Shown: in pieces, positions 6,902 to 13,749 of the stretch | Position numbering within the stretch: position 1 is the stretch's first letter | Layout: each line of letters begins with the position of its first letter | NCBI GenBank assembly: GCA_019347785.1 | Contig: JAHWKQ010000019.1 | Coordinates: forward strand, 1-18,265 | Direction: 5' to 3' | Length of the DNA: 18,265 nt | Source: Actinomycetota bacterium | GTDB lineage: Bacteria > Actinomycetota > Nitriliruptoria > Euzebyales > Egibacteraceae | The notes under the pieces: generated by a model | What the model saw: only the letters and a program-made list of their open reading frames with translations | Databases searched by the model: none | Told to the model about the DNA's origin: nothing | Translations under genes and position numbers: made by a program

Positions 6902-8010
6902 GCCCGAGCGTCGGGAGCGCCGAGGCCCGGCCCCTGCGGGGCCTGCGGCGGGTCCGGGCGGCCGGTCGGCCGATCGCGCAGACGGCGGCGGCGGCCGGAC
7001 TGGCCTGGTTCGTCGCGCACGTGGCATTCGGCTACGAGCGTCCGTTCTTCGCCTCGGTGGCGGCGGTGATCACCCTCGGTACGACACTCGGCCAGCGGGG
7101 TCGTCGCGCCGTCGAGATGGTGCTGGGCGTTGCCGTGGGCATCGTCGTCGCCGACGCGATCATCCTCGTCATCGGTGTGGGGGCCTGGCAGATCGTCCTG
7201 GTCACCGCGCTGGCGATGAGCGCCGCGCTCTCGCTGGGCGGCAGCGCGGTCCTGGTCAACCAGGCCGCCGTCTCGGCCATCCTGGTGGCCACGATCCAAC
7301 CCCCGACCGCCGGCCTGACCCCGGACCGGTTCTTCCACGCCGTGATCGGCGGCGCCGTGGCGCTGCTGGTCGGTCAGGTGCTGTTCCCGCTCGACCCGCT
7401 GGCGACCGTGATGCGGGCGGCCGGCCCCGTCTTCGACGGGCTCGGCGACGCGCTGGCCCGCACATCGCGGGCACTGGCGGCGGGCGACCGGGGCGAGGCC
7501 GAGGCGGCCCTGCTGGACGCCCGCGCCATCGACGCCCCGGTCCGCACGCTGCACGACGCCCTGGCCGTGGCCCGGGAGACCGCGCGCTTGTCCCCGATCC
7601 GGCGGGGGGCGCGTGACCGCTTGGGCCCCTACGCCGACGCGGCTGCGCAGGTGGACCTGGCGGTGCGCAACACTCGGGTGCTGGCGCGCGCCAGCATCGC
7701 CGTGGTGAGCGGTGGCCGGCCCGCCCCTACGGCCCTGTCGGAGGCGGTAGCGGACCTGGCCAGGGGTGTGCGCGGGCTCGGCGCGCAGCTGGTCGGCGCG
7801 GACCGGCTGGACGCCACGCGCCGCCTCGCTCTCGACGCGGTCGCGCGGACGGGCGAGCTGTTCCCCGACGCCCGCACCCTGGCGGTCAGCAGAGTGGTCG
7901 GCCAGGTCCGCTCGACGGTCATCGACCTGCTGCGCGGCTCCGGCATGGACCTCGAGACGGCGCAGCGCACCCTCGAGGACGCCACCGGCCCACCCGGTGA
8001 GCGAGGCTGA
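6898..8010 (+). CDS. FUSC-family (aromatic acid exporter-like) membrane protein
   Basis: A 370-residue protein when started at GTG 6898, which overlaps the upstream stop codon as GTGA. The longer frame into the relic is Arg/Pro-rich and unlikely. The N-terminal half (about residues 20-165) contains four to six hydrophobic segments and the hallmark FASVAAVITLGTTLGQRGRRAVEMVLGV-type region of FUSC proteins, with a second block around FFHAVIGGAVALLVGQVLFPLDP. The C-terminal half is a soluble, Ala/Arg-rich helical domain, as in FusC/ArAE efflux proteins and related membrane proteins. The substrate is unknown. Overlap with the galE-like relic suggests the two were once translationally coupled. It converges with prfB, whose stop lies only 12 bp past its own. 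The gene itself shows no disruption. Confidence 0.78.
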   Translation: MSPSVGSAEARPLRGLRRVRAAGRPIAQTAAAAGLAWFVAHVAFGYERPFFASVAAVITLGTTLGQRGRRAVEMVLGVAVGIVVADAIILVIGVGAWQIVLVTALAMSAALSLGGSAVLVNQAAVSAILVATIQPPTAGLTPDRFFHAVIGGAVALLVGQVLFPLDPLATVMRAAGPVFDGLGDALARTSRALAAGDRGEAEAALLDARAIDAPVRTLHDALAVARETARLSPIRRGARDRLGPYADAAAQVDLAVRNTRVLARASIAVVSGGRPAPTALSEAVADLARGVRGLGAQLVGADRLDATRRLALDAVARTGELFPDARTLAVSRVVGQVRSTVIDLLRGSGMDLETAQRTLEDATGPPGERG

Positions 8011-8022
8011 CCGGCCGTGGTC

Positions 8023-9142
8023 TCAGATCCTGGTGGCGGCGGCCTTGGCCCGCCACTGCAGCCAGGCGGTGATGAGGCGGTCGAGGTCGCCGTCGAGCAC
8101 CGCGGCGGTGTTGCCCGTCTCCTGGCCGGTGCGGTGGTCCTTCACCATCTGGTACGGGTGCAGCACGTAGGACCTGATCTGACTGCCCCAGGCCACGTCG
8201 CGCTGCTCGCCGCGGACGGCCGCCAGCTCGGCCGCGCGCTCCTCGCGCTCCAGCTCGGCGATCTTGGCCCTGAGCAGCCTCAGCGCCGTCGCCTTGTTCT
8301 GCAGCTGGCTGCGCTCGTTCTGGCACGCGACGACGATGCCGCTGGGCACGTGGGTGAGGCGCACCGCGGAGTCGGTCGTGTTCACGCCCTGGCCGCCGGG
8401 CCCGGACGAGCGGAACACGTCGACGCGCAGGTCCTCGTCGGGGATCACCACCTCGGCGTCGAGCTCGTCGAGCACCGGCACCACGTCGACGCTGGCGAAG
8501 GCGGTGTGGCGTCGTGACTGCGCGTCGAACGGGCTGATGCGGACCAGCCGGTGCACCCCCCGCTCGGCGTGCAGCAGCCCGTACGCCCGCAGCCCGTGCA
8601 CGGTGAACGTGGCCGACCGGATGCCGGCCTCCTCACCCTCCTGCTCGTCGTGCACGTCGACACGGAAGCCGTGGCGCTCGGCCCAGCGCAGCAGCATGCG
8701 CTCGAGCATCCGGGCCCAGTCCTGCGAGTCGGTGCCGCCGGCGCCCGCGTGCACGGTGACCAGCGCGTCGCGCTCGTCGTGCTCCCCGGACAGCAGCACG
8801 CGGATCTCGAGTTCCTCCAGCGCCGCCTCCAACCCCGCCAGGCCCTCGGCCACCTCCGTGGCGGTCGCCTCGTCGTGCTCGTCGCGGGCAAGCTCGTCGA
8901 GGACCTGCAGATCCTCCAGCCGCTGGGCGAAGTCGTCGTAGACGCGCAGGTCGTCCTCGACGGCGGCCAGCTCGCCCATGAGCCGCTGGGCCCCCGCCGG
9001 GTCATCCCACAGACCGGGCGCGGCGGCCCGTCGCCGCAGGTCGGTCAGCCGCCGACGCTTGGCGTCGAGGTCAAAGGTACTCCTTTACCTCGGCGAGCCT
9101 GGCAGCGTACTCGGCCAGGGCCGCGCGCTGATCGGTGGCCAC
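8023..9142 (-). CDS. prfB: Peptide chain release factor 2, with programmed +1 frameshift
   Basis: RF2 reads UGA and UAA stop codons and releases the peptide. Translation starts at GTG 9142 (GAGGGG five bases upstream), runs 23 codons to ...AEVKEYL, and meets an in-frame TGA at 9071-9073. A +1 shift on CTT-TGA-C resumes at GAC (9072) with DLDAKRRRLTDLRRR and continues 349 residues to 8023, giving a 372-residue RF2. The SPF stop-codon-recognition tripeptide lies at about 203-205 and the catalytic GGQ (RSSGPGGQGVN) at 249-251, almost exactly as in E. coli RF2. The C-terminus (LDRLITAWLQWRAKAA) is complete. The in-frame stop is regulatory and not a defect: low RF2 favours the shift, an autoregulatory loop. 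prfB faces the FUSC gene and is split from its usual neighbour ftsE. Confidence 0.96.
9070..9084 (-). promoter_or_regulatory. RF2 autoregulatory +1 frameshift signal
   Basis: On the minus strand: AGGAG (9080-9084), TAC, CTT (9074-9076), TGA (9071-9073), C (9070). The internal Shine-Dalgarno ends three bases before the slippery CTT, as in E. coli prfB (AGGGGG, TAT, CTT, TGA, C). The C after TGA makes a poor termination context that favours slippage. Every element of the known signal is present. Confidence 0.93.
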
Positions 9143-9174
9143 GGCTACCCCTCGGGGACGGGCGATGCGGGTGC

Positions 9175-9204
9175 ATGGTAGCGCCGTTAGCGCACGCCGG
9201 TCAG
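9175..9204 (-). promoter_or_regulatory. Candidate prfB promoter
   Basis: Minus-strand CTGACC (9199-9204) and TACCAT (9175-9180) are separated by 18 bp. They would start transcription about 25-30 nt before the prfB GTG, leaving room for the GAGGGG ribosome-binding site. The -35 overlaps the stop codon of the upstream DsbA-like gene. Motif-based only. Confidence 0.35.
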
Positions 9205-9758
9205 GCCGTGCGCCGCAGCTCGGCGAGCGGGTGCCGAGTGAGGTCGGCGACATAGTCGAGCAGCTGCTGGGCCCCCGACGGCCGGACGTCGTCGGCCAGA
9301 CGGACGTGCACGGCGCGGTCGTCGTCGAAGACGAGCGCGGGCGTCTGGAAGACGCCGAAGTCGTCCTCGGCCTCGCGGTGGTGCAGGCCGACCTCGGCGC
9401 GCCAGCGCTCACGCTGGGCGGTGAACGCGCTCACGTCCAGCGAGGCCCTGGAGGCCAGCTCCCCCAGCCCCACCGGGGTGCTCACGTCGAGCTTCTCGAC
9501 GTGGACGGCGTGCAGGGCGACGCCGACGTAGTTCCGGTGGACCCGCGCGCCCTGGGCGCGGGCGCACTCGCCGAGTGCCAGCAGCTCCAGGCTCCACGAG
9601 AGGCCCTCTGCGTCCCATGGCTGCAGGCGCGGCTGGCCGGGGCTCTGCCAGTACGGGCGCACGTCGGCGGTGCCACCCGGCAGCGCGGTCAGCCAGCGCC
9701 ACACGCGCAGGCTGGCCTTGCACTGCAGGTCCAGGTACACGGCGGTGAGAACGGGCAC
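9201..9758 (-). CDS. DsbA/FrnE-type thioredoxin-fold protein with a single active-site Cys
   Basis: A 185-residue cytoplasmic protein (no signal peptide) with the DsbA-like order. A first beta strand (LTAVYLDLQCKAS) is followed by a helix, a helical insert (about residues 40-130), then GVFQTPALVFDDD containing the likely cis-Pro next to the active site, and a C-terminal helix. The usual CPWC or CxxC is here C13-K-A-S16: the first Cys is kept and the resolving Cys is replaced by Ser. Ordinary disulfide exchange is therefore unlikely; monothiol, glutathione-dependent or isomerase-type chemistry is possible, as in 2-hydroxychromene-2-carboxylate isomerase relatives. The GTG at 9758 has AAGGA five bases upstream. 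It lies upstream of prfB on the same strand and is divergent from the IdeR-like regulator. Family assignment is moderate, substrate unknown. Confidence 0.6.
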   Translation of the reverse strand: MPVLTAVYLDLQCKASLRVWRWLTALPGGTADVRPYWQSPGQPRLQPWDAEGLSWSLELLALGECARAQGARVHRNYVGVALHAVHVEKLDVSTPVGLGELASRASLDVSAFTAQRERWRAEVGLHHREAEDDFGVFQTPALVFDDDRAVHVRLADDVRPSGAQQLLDYVADLTRHPLAELRRTA

Positions 9759-9832
9759 GTCGGTCCTTGTCGACGCCTCCTCGCGACGCGAGGGGCCGGC
9801 GACACTCTAGGGAGGACTCATAGCAATGAGAA

Positions 9833-9849
9833 GACTACTTTTCGTAGTC
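9833..9849. promoter_or_regulatory. Short palindrome, candidate operator between divergent genes
   Basis: GACTAC, a 5-bp spacer TTTTC, then GTAGTC: a perfect 6-bp inverted repeat in an AT-richer patch of a very GC-rich region. It lies 75 bp from the start of the DsbA-like gene and about 93 bp before the IdeR-like gene. This is the expected place for an autoregulatory site. It does not resemble the classical DtxR/IdeR iron box (TTAGGTTAGGCTAACC and on), so assignment to the neighbouring regulator is inference. Confidence 0.35.
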
Positions 9850-9911
9850 AGAAGAGGCTAGGCGCGGCTCCGGTGTCCCCCGTGCCGGTGGGTTTCGGAC
9901 CCGCCGTTCGG

Positions 9912-9917
9912 TACAGT
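9912..9917 (+). promoter_or_regulatory. Candidate -10 box for the IdeR-like operon
   Basis: TACAGT fits the actinobacterial TANNNT -10 pattern, 24 bp before the ATG. A strong ribosome-binding site (GGAAGGAGGG, 9927-9936) follows. No clear -35 is visible at 16-19 bp, so support is limited. Confidence 0.3.
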
Positions 9918-9941
9918 TGCCCCACCGGAAGGAGGGTCGCC

Positions 9942-10598
9942 ATGACGCCGCTCATCGATGCGACCGAGATGTACTTGCGGACGATCTGGGAGCTGGAGGA
10001 GGAGGGCATCCGGCCGCTGCGGGCGCGGCTGGTGGAGCGGCTCGGGCTGTCGGCCCCGGCGGTGAGCGAGACGGTCGCCCGGCTGGAGGAGGAGGGCCTG
10101 TTGGAGCTTGGGCCCGACCGGATCCTGGCGCTCACCCCCATGGGGCGCAAGCTGGCCGTTGGCGTCATGCGCAAGCACCGGCTGGCCGAGTGCCTGCTGA
10201 CGGACATCATCGGGCTGGAGTGGGAGCAGGTCCACGTCGAGGCGTGTCGCTGGGAGCACGTCATCTCCGACGACGTGGAGTCGCGCATCGCGGCGCTGCT
10301 CGGAAACCCCGTCACCTGCCCCCACGGCAACCCCATCCCGGGCACGCCAGGCGCCCAGGCGGACACGCTGGTCACGATGGCCGAGGCGGCCGAGCGCAGC
10401 GCGCGCGCGACCGTGCGGCGGATCTCCGAGCGCCTGCAGGTGGACGTCGAGGCGATGCGGTTCCTGCGGCAGCACCACCTGGGTCCCGGCACCCGTCTGC
10501 AGCTGGTGATCGACGGCGCGGACGTCATCGCCACGGTCGACGACGAGTCGGTCGCCGTGGACCACGACATGGCCGAGCACGTGTACGTGGCCGTGTAA
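9942..10598 (+). CDS. ideR: DtxR/IdeR-family iron-dependent transcriptional regulator
   Basis: A 218-residue protein that follows DtxR/IdeR residue by residue. The N-terminal winged helix-turn-helix (1-65) starts TEMYLRTIWELEEEGI. The dimerisation and metal-binding domain contains KHRLAE and EACRWEHVISDDVE, and a C-terminal SH3/FeoA-like domain covers about 150-218. Metal ligands sit at canonical positions: Met10, His79, Glu83, His98, Cys102, Glu105, His106. Cys102 indicates the iron-type (DtxR) rather than the MntR-type site. Position 43 in the recognition helix is Glu (PAVSETV) where DtxR and IdeR have Gln, so operator choice may differ. The ATG has an excellent ribosome-binding site; a longer upstream frame is not coding. 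It is the first gene of a run with malic enzyme and NUDIX genes. The symbol is by similarity. Confidence 0.9.
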   Translation: MTPLIDATEMYLRTIWELEEEGIRPLRARLVERLGLSAPAVSETVARLEEEGLLELGPDRILALTPMGRKLAVGVMRKHRLAECLLTDIIGLEWEQVHVEACRWEHVISDDVESRIAALLGNPVTCPHGNPIPGTPGAQADTLVTMAEAAERSARATVRRISERLQVDVEAMRFLRQHHLGPGTRLQLVIDGADVIATVDDESVAVDHDMAEHVYVAV

Positions 10599-10606
10599 GC
10601 GCCGGC

Positions 10607-11848
10607 GTGTCAGCCCCGCAGCGGCGAACCGCAGACGCTTCAGAGCCCCCGGGGCAGGCCCCCGCTTCCGCCGCCGGAGTGCTCGACGCGCACGCGGGCG
10701 GCAAGATCTCCGTCCGCACGAAGCTGTCGGTGCGCACGGCCGAGGACCTCGCCGTCGTCTACACCCCGGGGGTGGCCCGCGTGTGCCGGGCCATCGCCGA
10801 CGACCCGGAGCTGGCGCGGACCCTTACGATCAAGCGCAACAGCGTCGCGGTGGTCACAGACGGCTCGGCCGTGCTGGGCCTGGGCGACATCGGTCCGGCG
10901 GCCGCCATGCCCGTGATGGAGGGCAAGGCGATGCTGCTCAAGAGCTTCGCCGACGTGGACGCGTATCCGATATGCCTGGACGAGCGTGACCCCGACCGGC
11001 TCGTGGACATCATCGCCGCGTTGTCGGTGGGCTTCGGCGGCATCAACCTGGAGGACATCGCCGCGCCCCGCTGCTTCGAGGTGGAGGGCAAGCTGCGCCA
11101 GCGGGTCGACGTCCCCGTCTTCCACGACGACCAGCACGGCACCGCCGTGGTCGTGCTCGCCGCGCTGCTCAACGCCGTCAAGCTCGTCGGCAAGGAGGTC
11201 GGCCCCCGCCTCCGGGTCGTCGTCCAGGGCATCGGCGCCGCGGGGATCGCCGTGGCCAACCTGCTGCTGGCGGCGGGCGTGCAGGACCTGGTCGGCGTCG
11301 ACCGCAACGGCATCGTCACGCCGCGGCGCCGGGAGGCGCGCGACCCGATCTACCGCCGGCTCGGCAGGCAGACCAACCCGCGCCGGCTGCACGGCCCCAA
11401 GGAGGAGGCGCTGGCCGGGGCCGACGTCTTCGTAGGCCTGTCCGCGGGCGACACCCTCACCCCCACACAGCTGGGACTGATGGCCGAGGACGCCATCGTC
11501 TTCGCCATGGCCAACCCCACGCCGGAGATCGACCCGGCGGTGGCGCGTCGCCGCGCCGCCGTCGTGGCCACCGGCCGCAGCGACGAGCCGAACCAGATCA
11601 ACAACGTGCTGTGCTTCCCGGGGCTGTTCCGCGGGCTGCTGGACTCGGGCGCCCGGGCGGTCACCGACCCCATGAAGGTGGCCGCGGCGGAGGCCATCGC
11701 ACTGATCGTCGAGCCCGGCCGGCTGGCCCCCGACTACATCATCCCGTCACCGTTCGACCTCGCGGTCGTCCCGGCCGTGGCCCGCGCCGTGGGCGCCGCC
11801 GTGGGACATACCGGACCCCCGCGCGCGGTCGCCACACGACCGCTGTGA
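10607..11848 (+). CDS. NAD(P)-dependent malic enzyme (short form)
   Basis: Catalyses oxidative decarboxylation of malate to pyruvate and CO2 with NAD(P)+ reduction. The 413-residue protein has the malic N-domain with YTPGVARVCRAI (catalytic Tyr), VTDGSAVLGLGDIGP, VMEGKAMLLKSF (catalytic Lys), NLEDIAAPRCFEVE and the metal-binding FHDDQHGTA. The NAD-binding domain has the dinucleotide loop QGIGAAGIAVANLL, then ANPTPEIDP and PNQINNVLCFPGLFRG. It lacks the C-terminal phosphotransacetylase-like domain of large MaeB proteins. The start is uncertain: GTG 10607 lies 8 bp after the ideR stop without a clear ribosome-binding site, and an in-frame GTG at 10679 would begin just before the conserved AHAGGKISV block. 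The stop overlaps the NUDIX start. NAD versus NADP preference cannot be read from the sequence. Confidence 0.93.
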   Translation: MSAPQRRTADASEPPGQAPASAAGVLDAHAGGKISVRTKLSVRTAEDLAVVYTPGVARVCRAIADDPELARTLTIKRNSVAVVTDGSAVLGLGDIGPAAAMPVMEGKAMLLKSFADVDAYPICLDERDPDRLVDIIAALSVGFGGINLEDIAAPRCFEVEGKLRQRVDVPVFHDDQHGTAVVVLAALLNAVKLVGKEVGPRLRVVVQGIGAAGIAVANLLLAAGVQDLVGVDRNGIVTPRRREARDPIYRRLGRQTNPRRLHGPKEEALAGADVFVGLSAGDTLTPTQLGLMAEDAIVFAMANPTPEIDPAVARRRAAVVATGRSDEPNQINNVLCFPGLFRGLLDSGARAVTDPMKVAAAEAIALIVEPGRLAPDYIIPSPFDLAVVPAVARAVGAAVGHTGPPRAVATRPL

Positions 11849-12405
11849 CGCCCGGTGCGACGGCGGCCGTGGCCCCCGGAGTCGTCGAGCGGGTCCGAGC
11901 CGAGGTCGCCGCGCTGACGCCCGCCGACCCCCGGGGGCGGCGGTCGCGGCGGCGGGTCCTGGACGGCCTGGCCCGACTCGACCGGCCCTTCGACGAGCGC
12001 GCCGGGCCGGTGCACGCCACCGCGTCGGCGATCGTCGTCGGACCGCGGGGCACGCTGCTGCACCGCCACAAGCGCCTCGGCGTCTGGATGCAGCCCGGTG
12101 GCCACGTCGATCACGGCGAGACCCCCTGGGAAGCGGCCGAACGCGAGACCGCCGAGGAGACCGGCGTGCCCGGCTCGCATCCGGCGGCGGGCCCGCGGCT
12201 GGTCCACACCGACGTCCACCGGGGCGGCCGGGGCCACACCCACCTGGACCTGCGGTACCTGCTGCTCGCCGACGACGTCGACCCTTCCCCGGGGGCCGGC
12301 GAGAGCCCTGACGTCCGCTGGTTCGCGTGGGAGGAGGCCCTCGCGGTCGCCGACGCCGGGCTGGTCCACGGGCTGCACGACGTCCGCCGCCTGCTCGCCC
12401 GCTGA
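11845..12405 (+). CDS. NUDIX hydrolase
   Basis: A 186-residue protein with a complete NUDIX box, G-x5-E-x7-RE-xx-EE-x-G-V, running from GHVDHGE through AERETAEETGV. All catalytic Glu residues that bind Mg2+ are present. It is preceded by the typical strand LLHRHKRLGVWMQPGG and followed by HLDLRYLLLAD and VRWFAWEEAL. The N-terminal 50 residues form a helical extension. The substrate class (nucleoside diphosphate linked to X) cannot be specified. The GTG at 11845 overlaps the malic-enzyme stop as GTGA, so the genes are probably translationally coupled. The gene ends 25 bp before a large palindrome and converges with the hut-associated M20 gene. Confidence 0.9.
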   Translation: MTPGATAAVAPGVVERVRAEVAALTPADPRGRRSRRRVLDGLARLDRPFDERAGPVHATASAIVVGPRGTLLHRHKRLGVWMQPGGHVDHGETPWEAAERETAEETGVPGSHPAAGPRLVHTDVHRGGRGHTHLDLRYLLLADDVDPSPGAGESPDVRWFAWEEALAVADAGLVHGLHDVRRLLAR

Positions 12406-12430
12406 CGCGCGCGGGCCGTCGCCCGCCCAC

Positions 12431-12485
12431 CCCGGACTGTGTCGATCCGCGCACCGTCGCGGTGGTGAACTCGACACAGTCCGGG
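12431..12485. repeat. 55-bp palindromic element, copy 1 (possible bidirectional terminator)
   Basis: Perfect 15-bp arms CCCGGACTGTGTCGA (12431-12445) and TCGACACAGTCCGGG (12471-12485) flank a 25-nt spacer. The spacer contains a smaller inverted repeat (CACCG, TCG, CGGTG). The right arm ends exactly where the M20 stop codon begins; the left arm starts 25 bp after the NUDIX stop. Between convergent genes a strong hairpin could end transcription both ways, though neither side has a T-run. It is clearly related to the element at 16327-16383: same TGTGTCGA inner arm, same spacer length, aligned GCGCAC in the spacer. Confidence 0.85.
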
Positions 12486-13733
12486 TCAGGCGCGTGGGGG
12501 GCCGGCGAGCTCGGCGAGCACGGCGCGCAACGCGAGCACCCCGGCGACGCAGTCGTCACGATCGGCGTGCTCCCGGGGGCTGTGGCTGACCCCGGTCGGG
12601 TTGCGCACGAACAGCATGGCGCTGGGCACGGCCGCGGCCAGCGCCCCGGCATCGTGTCCGGCGGCGGTGGCCAGGTGCGGGGCGGCCCGCTCGCCCCGTC
12701 CCAGGACCGTGTCCAGGACGGCGCACAGGTCCGCGTCGAAGGTGACCGCCGCGCTCCGCGACTCGCACACCACGTCCGTCACCAGGCCCCGCCCCGCGGC
12801 GTCGCCGCGGACGTCGGCGTCCCAGCGCGCGAGCAGGGCGTCGAGCCGGCCCGCGTCGGGCGCGCGGGCGTCCAGCCAGGCCCGCACCCGGAAAGGGATC
12901 GTGTTCGTCGTCCCCGGGTCGACCTCGATCCGGCCCACCGTCGCCACCCCGCCACCGGCCGTCGCGTGGCGGTGCGCCGAGGAGATCGCCGTGGGCAGTG
13001 ACGCCGTCGGGTCCCGGCGGTCGGGCATCGCGGTGGTGCCGGCGTGATCGGCCCGGCCCGTCAGGCTCAGGCGCCAGCGTCCGTGCGGCCAGATGCCGGT
13101 CGCGACGGCCACCGCGTCGGGTGTCCCGGCCAGGCCGCGGCCCTGCTCGACGTGCAGCTCAACGAAGGCGGCCAGGCGTGCCAGTCGCCCCGGGTCCGCG
13201 CCGAGCCCGGCGGGGTCCAGGCCGGCGGCGGCCATCGCGTCGCCCAGCCGCACGCCTGCGGCGTCGGGGCGGTCGAGGACGTCGGCCGGGCGCAGCGCCC
13301 CGGTCAGCAGCCGGCTGCCGAACGTCGGCACACCGAAGCGGGCCCCCTCCTCGTCGGCGAAGGCGACGACGGCCACGGGCCGGTGGGGCTCGAACCCCTC
13401 CCGCGCGAGCGTCTCGACGGCCACCAGCCCGGAGACGACACCGAGGGCGCCGTCGAAGGCGCCGCCGTCGACGACGGTGTCCAGGTGGCTGCCGGTCGCG
13501 ACGGCACCGCCGGCGGTGGGGTCTCCCCACCACGCCCACTGGTTGCCGTTGCCGTCGGTCTCCACCGCCAGGCCGCGGGCGGCGGCCTCACGGGCGAACC
13601 AGGCGCGCGCCCGCACGTCGGCCTCGGTCCAGGCCAGGCGGCGGTAGCCGCCCCGTCCGGTGCGGCCGACCGCCGCCAGGCCCTGGAAGCAGCGCTCGAA
13701 GCGCGCCCCGACCGGCGACGGGTCGGCCGTCAT
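12486..13733 (-). CDS. M20-family amidohydrolase (allantoate/N-carbamoyl-amino-acid type) in hut operon
   Basis: A 415-residue di-zinc hydrolase of the AllC / N-carbamoyl-L-amino-acid amidase group. Metal-binding blocks are GSHLDTVVDGGAFDG (His, bridging Asp), ADEEGARFG (Glu pair), ELHVEQG (His) and the C-terminal NPTGVSHSPREHAD (His). The dimerisation-domain motif LTGRADHAGTTAMPDRRD contains the substrate-site His. ATG 13733 has GGGGGG five bases upstream and is preferred over a longer frame to 13781 that would overlap hutI. It lies 16 bp after hutI and ends the operon. By homology it would cleave allantoate or N-carbamoyl amino acids. Position after hutU-hutF-hutI, with no hutG visible, suggests it may instead hydrolyse N-formylglutamate to glutamate and formate; that is inference. 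Confidence 0.88.
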   Translation of the reverse strand: MTADPSPVGARFERCFQGLAAVGRTGRGGYRRLAWTEADVRARAWFAREAAARGLAVETDGNGNQWAWWGDPTAGGAVATGSHLDTVVDGGAFDGALGVVSGLVAVETLAREGFEPHRPVAVVAFADEEGARFGVPTFGSRLLTGALRPADVLDRPDAAGVRLGDAMAAAGLDPAGLGADPGRLARLAAFVELHVEQGRGLAGTPDAVAVATGIWPHGRWRLSLTGRADHAGTTAMPDRRDPTASLPTAISSAHRHATAGGGVATVGRIEVDPGTTNTIPFRVRAWLDARAPDAGRLDALLARWDADVRGDAAGRGLVTDVVCESRSAAVTFDADLCAVLDTVLGRGERAAPHLATAAGHDAGALAAAVPSAMLFVRNPTGVSHSPREHADRDDCVAGVLALRAVLAELAGPPRA

Positions 13734-13749
13734 GCGTGCCCCCCGGCGG

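Noticed and set aside
9071..9073. In-frame TGA in prfB as a pseudogene mutation
   Set aside because: It is part of the conserved programmed frameshift signal, with all elements and downstream RF2 residues intact.
9917..11848. Single 643-codon plus-strand frame spanning the regulator and malic enzyme
   Set aside because: Its first part is the out-of-frame reading of ideR. The real malic enzyme begins near 10607, so there is no fusion.
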